A DNA stretch of 11,833 nt from CAYTQK01 sp964439745 (GTDB taxonomy: Bacteria > Desulfobacterota > Desulfobacteria > Desulfobacterales > Desulfosudaceae), in assembly GCA_964439745.1 (NCBI GenBank), contig CAYTQK010000081.1, positions 1-11,833 of the forward strand, written 5' to 3'. Below, piece by piece: positions 6,834-11,833 of this stretch. The notes beneath the pieces were generated by a model. That model was not told the origin of the DNA. It made no database searches and saw nothing but the letters and a program-made list of their open reading frames with translations. Position 1 is the first letter of the stretch, and each line of letters starts with the position of its first letter. A program made the position numbers and the translations under genes.

Positions 6834-7088
6834 CTATTCCGACACAGCGGTAAATTCATCAATTTTTTTCAGCAACCCGTTCACCCTGGATTTTATCAGT
6901 GCCTTTTCCTCTGCGAATTGGTTTTCTGCTGCCACCTTCTCCTCGAGTTCCCTCTCCAACTGCGACACTTTTTGCTTCAGCCCTTGATTGGCTGCTTCTA
7001 ATTCGTTAACCTTCTCTAACAATTTCGAAATCTTATTTTCAATTTCATCGAACTGGGCAATAACCTGTTCCGTATCTTTCTCACGCAA
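6834..7088 (-). CDS. zapB: ZapB-like coiled-coil cell division protein
   Basis: An 84-residue protein that is almost wholly charged coiled coil, with heptad-like leucines and isoleucines (for example IENKISKLLEKVNELEA at about 16-32). ZapB binds ZapA and forms bundles at the Z-ring, and the small size, composition and place right before zapA support that role. The start is TTG at 7088 behind a good SD (AGAGGTGG); no ATG is available. It lies 52 bases after the glmU-like stop. Coiled coils have low sequence specificity, so the name rests partly on context. Confidence 0.7.
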   Translation of the reverse strand: MREKDTEQVIAQFDEIENKISKLLEKVNELEAANQGLKQKVSQLERELEEKVAAENQFAEEKALIKSRVNGLLKKIDEFTAVSE

Positions 7089-7114
7089 AAACCCACCTCT
7101 TTTTATTATATAAA

Positions 7115-7144
7115 AGTGTAACCATCAATCTCACGGAATGTCAA
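7115..7144 (-). promoter_or_regulatory. Possible promoter for zapB-zapA-6S RNA
   Basis: The minus strand has a perfect -35 TTGACA (7139-7144), an 18-base spacer and a moderate -10 TACACT (7115-7120). As at the tyrS end, the -35 contains the TGA stop of the preceding gene (7141-7143). A nearby TATAAT (7105-7110) is too far from this -35 to pair with it. Confidence 0.5.
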
Positions 7145-7905
7145 GACAAAAGCCCGCTTTTTTGACGCGCCGCCTCTTCGGCGGCGTTCAGGTCCGCCAC
7201 GCTGTTGATGCCGATGACTTCAAAGGCATCGTCAATGGTCAGGGTAGTTACCCCCCGCCGGCTGCGGTAGGCGATATCGACAATATCGGTCAGGTACAAT
7301 TCATTCTGGGCGTTGCCGGTTTCAAGCCGGTCCAGCGCCCAGGCAAGAAAAGATTTTTCCACGCAATAGGTGCCGGCGTTGACAATGGTAATCTTTTTTT
7401 CTTCTTCATCTGCGTCGGCTTCTTCTACGATTCTTATAACTTGACCCGACTCATTAATAACCAGCCGGCCATAGCCGGTGGGATGATCATGCCGGACGGA
7501 CAAGAGGGAGACGTCCGCCTGGCGTTCCTGCTGCTGATCGATCAGTCCTTGGATGGTCCGGGAAGAAAGGAACGGCACATCACCGCACAGGATCACCACC
7601 CGGCGGGCGGAGGCGGGAACTTTTTCCAGGGCGCACAACACGGCATGGCCGGTACCGAGCTGCTCCGCCTGATAGGCAAACCGGAAATTCCCCAAACGGG
7701 CCGCCTCGGCTTGAACGGCTTCAGCCTGACAGCCCACCACAACCACAATGTTGTCGCTCACCGTTACATCCAGGGCGCTTTCCAGCACATAATGCAGCAT
7801 GGATTTGCCGCCTATTTCATGCAGCACCTTGGCCCTGTCCGACTTCATCCGGGTTCCCAGCCCGGCAGCCAGGATGACCACGGCCATTTGCGTTTTTTTA
7901 TCCAT
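7141..7905 (-). CDS. glmU: GlmU-like UDP-GlcNAc pyrophosphorylase, uridylyltransferase domain only
   Basis: A 254-residue nucleotidyltransferase equal to the N-terminal half of GlmU, which joins UTP and GlcNAc-1-phosphate to UDP-GlcNAc for peptidoglycan and LPS. Visible motifs: LAAGLGTRMKSDRAKVLHEI (13-32), QLGTGHAV, the metal-binding Asp in LCGDVP, PTGYGR, NAGTYC and the NELYLTD block. These make the transferase site look complete. It ends shortly after the VIGINSVADLNAAE helix, where bifunctional GlmU (about 450 residues) would enter the left-handed beta-helix acetyltransferase. Only 52 bases separate its stop from zapB, so that domain is absent, not frameshifted away. GlcN-1-P acetylation must come from another protein, or this enzyme has a related sugar-phosphate substrate. 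Start at ATG 7905 with a GGGGGA SD; an internal ATG six codons later is possible. Confidence 0.85.
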   Translation of the reverse strand: MDKKTQMAVVILAAGLGTRMKSDRAKVLHEIGGKSMLHYVLESALDVTVSDNIVVVVGCQAEAVQAEAARLGNFRFAYQAEQLGTGHAVLCALEKVPASARRVVILCGDVPFLSSRTIQGLIDQQQERQADVSLLSVRHDHPTGYGRLVINESGQVIRIVEEADADEEEKKITIVNAGTYCVEKSFLAWALDRLETGNAQNELYLTDIVDIAYRSRRGVTTLTIDDAFEVIGINSVADLNAAEEAARQKSGLLS

Positions 7906-7942
7906 CCCCCGAGTCCCCGCCTGTTGGTTGCGAGTTGATCAG

Positions 7943-7997
7943 CCCGGATATTTCGCGAATAGCCTAAAAATATAGTGAAATATCCGGGTAGAAGCAA
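7943..7997 (-). promoter_or_regulatory. Inverted repeat around a possible glmU promoter
   Basis: CCCGGATATTTC (7943-7954) and GAAATATCCGGG (7977-7988) are perfect 12-bp inverted arms around a 22-base centre. A possible minus-strand promoter overlaps them: -35 TTGCTT (7992-7997), 17-base spacer, -10 TATATT (7969-7974). One arm would lie in the spacer and the other near the start of transcription. That suits an operator or a transcript hairpin; the promoter is only moderate because the -35 matches 3 of 6. Confidence 0.45.
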
Positions 7998-8035
7998 TAA
8001 AGGGCATGTTTTTTTTTAAAAAACATGCCCTTTAT
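7997..8035 (-). terminator. Long perfect stem-loop after atpC, probable terminator or attenuator
   Basis: An 18-bp perfect inverted repeat (7997-8014 and 8018-8035; core AAAGGGCATG) with a 3-base loop, placed between atpC and the glmU-like gene. The upper part of the stem is A-T only and the base is GC-rich. The trailing T content is weak (TTTATTG), so it could be an imperfect terminator, a processing or stability hairpin, or both. It is the natural end of the ATP synthase transcript. Confidence 0.6.
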
Positions 8036-8147
8036 ATTATCGTACTTTACTGTTTTTCAGCGGCCAGGGCAGCCGGTGCGTCAATTCCGGATATCATCCT
8101 GCTCCGGTTAACCGCCTGACTGCTGCTGTTGATCCGAAAAATATGCG

Positions 8148-8555
8148 CTACAGCGAACAGCAGTTAATCCGCTGCAAGGCGCGATTCAAGGCCGCCCGCG
8201 CTCTGGCTTCATCAACATCATCCCGGTGGGACTCGGCCAGCCGCTTTTCCGCCCGGGCCTTGGCCTCTTCCGCCCGCCGCACATCAATCTCCTCTTTGGT
8301 CTCAGCAGATTCGGCCAGTATGGTCATCCGGTCCGGCAATGCTTCGGCAAAGCCGCCGCTGACAAATACTTTCTCTTCGGCGCCGCTGGCGTCCGTATAC
8401 CGGACAATACCGGTTTTCAGAGAGGTCAGAAAAGGAGTATGATCCACCAGAACGCCGAACTCACCCAGTGAGCCGGGCGCCATGACAATGCTGGCTTCCC
8501 CGCTGACCACGTTCTTTTCCGGCGTCACAATCGATAATTGTATCATCTTTGCCAT
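8148..8555 (-). CDS. atpC: F1 ATP synthase epsilon subunit
   Basis: A 135-residue epsilon subunit of the F1 central stalk, which couples gamma rotation and can inhibit ATP hydrolysis. The N-terminal beta-sandwich shows IQLSIVTPEKNVVSGEAS (5-22) and GEFGVLVDHTPFL, both family hallmarks. The C-terminal Ala/Glu/Arg-rich helical hairpin (about 85-130) is the regulatory part. Length is typical. It follows atpD by 35 bases with an AGAGG SD somewhat far from the ATG, and it ends the atp run in this window; the stem-loop at 7997-8035 follows. Confidence 0.95.
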   Translation of the reverse strand: MAKMIQLSIVTPEKNVVSGEASIVMAPGSLGEFGVLVDHTPFLTSLKTGIVRYTDASGAEEKVFVSGGFAEALPDRMTILAESAETKEEIDVRRAEEAKARAEKRLAESHRDDVDEARARAALNRALQRINCCSL

Positions 8556-8590
8556 TGTATATCATCTACCTCTGAGCGTTTCGGGGTTGC

Positions 8591-10009
8591 CTACTTTTCC
8601 TGTTTCATCTTTTCGGCTTTTTCCACGGCTTCCTCAATGGTACCGACCATGTAGAAAGCCCGCTCCGGCAGTTCATCGTGCTTGCCGTCACAGATTTCCT
8701 TAAAGCCCCGAACGGTATCCTCCACCTTGACATAGGTGCCGGCCATGCCGGTAAAAGTCTCGGCCACGTGGAAGGGCTGGGACAGGAAACGTTGCAGCTT
8801 CCTGGCGCGTTCCACGGTCAGCTTGTCTTCATCGGACAGTTCTTCCATACCGAGAATGGCGATAATATCCTGCAGCTCCTTGTACTTTTGCAGAATTGTC
8901 TGGACCTGCCGCGCGACCCGGTAATGCTCCTCACCGATATAGTTGGCGTCCAGGATCCGGGAAGTGGAGTCCAGCGGGTCCACGGCGGGATAAATGCCGA
9001 GCTCGGCGATCTGCCGGGAAAGAACCACCGTACCGTCCAGATGGGCAAAGGTCGTGGCTGGCGCCGGGTCGGTCAAGTCGTCGGCCGGTACGTACACGCA
9101 CTGAACCGCGGTAATGGAACCCTTGTCAGTCGAGGTGATCCGTTCCTGCAGTTCGCCCAGGTCAACCGCCAGGGTGGGCTGGTAACCAACCGCCGAAGGA
9201 ATACGACCCAGCAGAGAAGAGACTTCCTGGCCGGCCTGGGTGAAACGGAAAATATTGTCAATGAAGATCAGCACGTCCTGTCCTTCTTCATCGCGGTAGT
9301 ATTCCGCGGCGGTCAGGGCGGACAGGGCCACGCGGGCACGGGCGCCGGGCGGCTCGGTCATCTGCCCGTAAATCAGGGCGGCTTTCGGCAGAACGCCGGA
9401 ATCCTTCATTTCGTGATACAGGTCGTTGCCTTCACGGGTACGTTCCCCGACACCGGCAAACACGGAAATACCGCCGTGCTGCATGGCGATATTATGAACC
9501 ATTTCCATCATAATAACCGTTTTGCCGACGCCGGCGCCGCCGAACATCCCCATCTTGCCGCCCCGGGGAAAGGGCACCAGCAGGTCGATCACCTTGACGC
9601 CGGTTTCCAGAACGTGCACTTCGGTATCCTGTTCGGTAAATTTCGGGGCTTCCCGGTGAATGGGCGCCATCTTTTCCTGGCTGATGGGTCCCAGGCCGTC
9701 CACGGGCTTGCCGACAACGTTCAGTACCCGACCCAGACCGGCCTCGCCGACCGGCATCATGATCGGATTTCCGGTATGTTTGGCGGGAGCACCCCGGACC
9801 AGTCCATCGGTGATGTCCATGGCAATCGTTCTGACCACGTTGTCCCCCAGGTGCTGCGCCACCTCGACCACCAGGTTGTCCGGCTCGTCATTGATGGCGG
9901 CGTTGGTTATCAACAGGGCATCCCGGATCGGGGGCAGTTTGCCCGGCTCGAATTCAACGTCCACAACCGGCCCCATAACTTGTGTAATTCTACCAATGTT
10001 TTCTTCCAT
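8591..10009 (-). CDS. atpD: F1 ATP synthase beta subunit
   Basis: The catalytic subunit of F1 ATPase, 472 residues, which makes ATP at the alpha/beta interfaces. The start is placed at ATG 10009 because a strong GGGAGG SD lies 6 bases before it and the product then begins MEENIGRITQVMGP; an in-frame ATG five codons earlier has no such support. Visible are the Walker A motif GGAGVGKT (157-164), the VGERTREGNDL loop with its catalytic Glu, Walker B in DVLIFIDNIFRF, and the C-terminal EELSDED variant of the DELSEED lever that touches gamma. Order between atpG and atpC is standard. Nothing suggests a sodium versus proton choice, since the c ring is not in the window. Confidence 0.98.
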   Translation of the reverse strand: MEENIGRITQVMGPVVDVEFEPGKLPPIRDALLITNAAINDEPDNLVVEVAQHLGDNVVRTIAMDITDGLVRGAPAKHTGNPIMMPVGEAGLGRVLNVVGKPVDGLGPISQEKMAPIHREAPKFTEQDTEVHVLETGVKVIDLLVPFPRGGKMGMFGGAGVGKTVIMMEMVHNIAMQHGGISVFAGVGERTREGNDLYHEMKDSGVLPKAALIYGQMTEPPGARARVALSALTAAEYYRDEEGQDVLIFIDNIFRFTQAGQEVSSLLGRIPSAVGYQPTLAVDLGELQERITSTDKGSITAVQCVYVPADDLTDPAPATTFAHLDGTVVLSRQIAELGIYPAVDPLDSTSRILDANYIGEEHYRVARQVQTILQKYKELQDIIAILGMEELSDEDKLTVERARKLQRFLSQPFHVAETFTGMAGTYVKVEDTVRGFKEICDGKHDELPERAFYMVGTIEEAVEKAEKMKQEK

Positions 10010-10071
10010 TATTACCTCCCGCAAACGCTGTTATATACATCCTGAATCATATTTTTTATATTCAATACCGG

Positions 10072-10971
10072 CTATCCCTTGAGGGCTTCGGCGCCGCCGA
10101 CAATATCCATCAGCTCGCCGGTAATGGCCGCCTGCCGGGCCTTGTTGTAAACCAGGGTAAGCTCATCAACCATGTCGTCACAAGCCTTGGTGGCATTGTC
10201 CATGGCAGCCATCCGGGCCGCGTGCTCGCTGGTTGAAGTTTCCAGCAGTCCCTTGAAAATCTGAATATAGACGTTCCGCGGCAGCATTTCACCCAGCAGC
10301 TCGTCCGGTGACGGTTCACAAATATGCTCGGCCAGATACCCGCCTTCGGCTACTTCGGCATCCGTATCTTCGGCTTCAATGGGCGGAATCGGCAGAATCT
10401 GGGACACCATCGGCGTCTGCCGGGACATCCCCCCGAATTCGGCGTAAATCAAATATACCTCATCACATTCTTGTTTCAGGAAATGATTGATCAATTCCCG
10501 CCCGGCCTGCATGGCCACGTCAAAACCTACCTTGCTGCCGACGACCCCGAGATATTCGTTCCAGATATCGAATTTATTTTTCTGGGCCCACTTCAATCCT
10601 TTTTTGCCGAAGCAGGTAAAGGACACTTCGGACTCGGGCGCCGCGCCCTTCTCCTTGGCCAGCTGGCTGGCCCGGTTGATCAACTTGTTGTTGAATCCGC
10701 CGCACAGACCCCTGTCCGAGGTACACAGGACTATGTGCACCTTCTTGGCTTCGTCCCGGGGAACCAGCAGGGGGCTGGTTTCTTCGCCGGCGGATTTTTC
10801 CGCCAGGCTGCCCAGTACCTCGGAAAATTTATCCGCGTAAGGGCGAAAGGCCTCCATGGCGGTCTGGGCGCCGCGCAGCTTGGAACTGGCCACCATGTTC
10901 ATGGCGCGGGTAATCTTCTTGGTCTTTTTAATACCGGTGATCTTTGATTGAACTTCTTTTAAGCTCGCCAT
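10072..10971 (-). CDS. atpG: F1 ATP synthase gamma subunit
   Basis: The rotor shaft of F1, 299 residues. The N-terminal helix (ASLKEVQSKITGIKKTKKIT, 2-21, then RAMNMVASSKLR) and the C-terminal helix ending the protein (ARQAAITGELMDIVGGAEAL) form the coiled coil that turns inside alpha3beta3. The central Rossmann-like part has the conserved DRGLCGGFN stretch. Length is near the usual 285-295, with a slightly long acidic loop around EAEDTDAEVAEGG. It starts 63 bases after the atpA stop and ends 62 bases before the atpD start, in the usual operon order. Confidence 0.97.
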   Translation of the reverse strand: MASLKEVQSKITGIKKTKKITRAMNMVASSKLRGAQTAMEAFRPYADKFSEVLGSLAEKSAGEETSPLLVPRDEAKKVHIVLCTSDRGLCGGFNNKLINRASQLAKEKGAAPESEVSFTCFGKKGLKWAQKNKFDIWNEYLGVVGSKVGFDVAMQAGRELINHFLKQECDEVYLIYAEFGGMSRQTPMVSQILPIPPIEAEDTDAEVAEGGYLAEHICEPSPDELLGEMLPRNVYIQIFKGLLETSTSEHAARMAAMDNATKACDDMVDELTLVYNKARQAAITGELMDIVGGAEALKG

Positions 10972-11034
10972 ACCTGTTTACCCTTATGTGAAAAATGCCT
11001 TATCTTGATTCGCGCATGCAAGGCAGCCATTTAG

Positions 11035-11833
11035 TTAGATGGTATCCTTGAACTCCGCGTCATAGGCATCCAGCGCTTTCTGCAGAAGCGCTTCGAGTTC
11101 ATCGGTCAGTTCCTTTTTCTCCGCAATGCCGCTGAAGAATTCGGCGTAATTGTTCTCGATGAAATTGTACAGACCCTCTTCATACCGGGCCAGAACGTCG
11201 GTATCGTATTTATCCAGGTACCCCTTGGTCCCGGCGTAAATAATGGCCACCTGTTTTTCCAGGGGAAGCGGCTGATACTGGGGCTGTTTCAGGATTTCAA
11301 CCAGTCTTTCCCCCCGGGTCAGCTGTTTCCGGGTGGCTTCATCCACGTCGCTGCCGAAGGCGGCAAACGATTCCAGTTCCCGGAACTGGGCCAGATCCAG
11401 GCGCAAGTTGCCGGCCACCTGTTTCATGGCCTTGTCCTGGGCCGCACCGCCCACGCGGGACACGGACAGACCGACGTTGATGGCCGGACGCACACCGGCG
11501 AAGAAAAGGTCCGGTTCCAGATAAATCTGGCCGTCGGTAATGGAAATAACGTTGGTGGGAATATAGGCGGAAACGTCGCCGGCCTGGGTCTCGATAATCG
11601 GCAGGGCGGTCAGGGAGCCGGCGCCGAGTTCATCGTTCAGCTTGGCGGCCCGTTCCAGCAGCCGGGAATGGTTGTAGAAAATGTCGCCGGGGTAAGCTTC
11701 CCGTCCGGGCGGGCGGCGCATCAGCAGGGAGACCTGCCGATAAGCGGCGGCCTGCTTGGAAAGGTCATCGTAAATGATCAGGGCGTGCTGGCCTTTATCC
11801 CGGAAGTATTCGCCGCTGGCGCAGCCGGCATAC
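11035..11833 (-). CDS. atpA: F1 ATP synthase alpha subunit, C-terminal part (5' end outside window)
   Basis: The frame is open from the right edge to TAA at 11035, giving the last ~265 residues of the non-catalytic alpha subunit (~500 in full). Hallmarks are YAGCASGEYFRDKGQHALII right at the edge, YDDLSKQAAAYRQ, LLMRRPPGREAYPGD, SRLLERAAKL, and SITDGQIYLE followed by INVGLSVSRVGGAAQ, whose Arg is the arginine finger region. The methionine within LLMRRPPG is internal, not a start. The alpha N-terminal crown and the P-loop lie beyond the window, as do the delta and b subunits expected upstream. Confidence 0.97.
   Translation of the reverse strand, partial: YAGCASGEYFRDKGQHALIIYDDLSKQAAAYRQVSLLMRRPPGREAYPGDIFYNHSRLLERAAKLNDELGAGSLTALPIIETQAGDVSAYIPTNVISITDGQIYLEPDLFFAGVRPAINVGLSVSRVGGAAQDKAMKQVAGNLRLDLAQFRELESFAAFGSDVDEATRKQLTRGERLVEILKQPQYQPLPLEKQVAIIYAGTKGYLDKYDTDVLARYEEGLYNFIENNYAEFFSGIAEKKELTDELEALLQKALDAYDAEFKDTI

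Noticed and set aside
8047..8097. 16-codon ORF with GGAGC before its ATG, after atpC
   Set aside because: Too short and without features beyond a weak SD; it overlaps no conserved element and is easily chance.
8678..10045. Long plus-strand open frame opposite atpD (455 codons)
   Set aside because: Antisense of a conserved ATP synthase gene, no family motif, and no sign of its own start region.

Overview
The window reads almost entirely on the minus strand and looks like a chromosomal piece of a Desulfobacterota bacterium, most likely a Desulfobacterales-type sulfate reducer. The basis is the gene order atpA-atpG-atpD-atpC, a short GlmU-like nucleotidyltransferase, a ZapB/ZapA pair, 6S RNA, RNase Y and TyrRS, together with GC-rich, deltaproteobacterial-looking protein sequences. 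This assignment rests on recognition and was not checked by a database search.

In transcription order (right to left): (1) 11833-8148 holds the 3' part of atpA, then atpG, atpD and atpC, i.e. the F1 sector of ATP synthase. (2) 8147-7906 holds a long perfect stem-loop after atpC and a second inverted repeat around a possible glmU promoter. (3) 7905-7141 is a uridylyltransferase equal to the N-terminal half of GlmU, without the acetyltransferase half. (4) 7088-6492 is a zapB-like and a zapA gene, both with TTG starts, followed by a clear 6S RNA (about 6440-6231). (5) 5983-4424 is rny (RNase Y), interrupted in frame by one TAA, with a cluster of odd substitutions just after it. (6) 4418-3054 is tyrS. 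(7) A good sigma70-type promoter, whose -35 overlaps the tyrS stop codon, leads into a cobalamin riboswitch (about 3014-2820) with an SD-sequestering hairpin. It controls a two-gene overlapping operon: a divergent TrpD-family phosphoribosyltransferase and a zinc-dependent MDR dehydrogenase. (8) 661-340 is a ribosomal RNA control region with two tandem promoters and a boxA-like element, leading into the 5' end of a 16S rRNA gene that runs off the left edge.

Most of the window is housekeeping: energy (F1 ATPase), envelope precursor synthesis, division (ZapA/ZapB), global transcription control (6S RNA), RNA decay (RNase Y) and translation (TyrRS, rRNA). The least explained part is the B12-riboswitch operon. 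Its TrpD-like protein keeps the PRPP and Mg2+ motifs but has lost residues that hold anthranilate, so it probably acts on another substrate, possibly one linked to cobamide metabolism. The second point of note is the broken RNase Y reading frame, which is either a sequencing/assembly fault or a real lesion in an important RNase.
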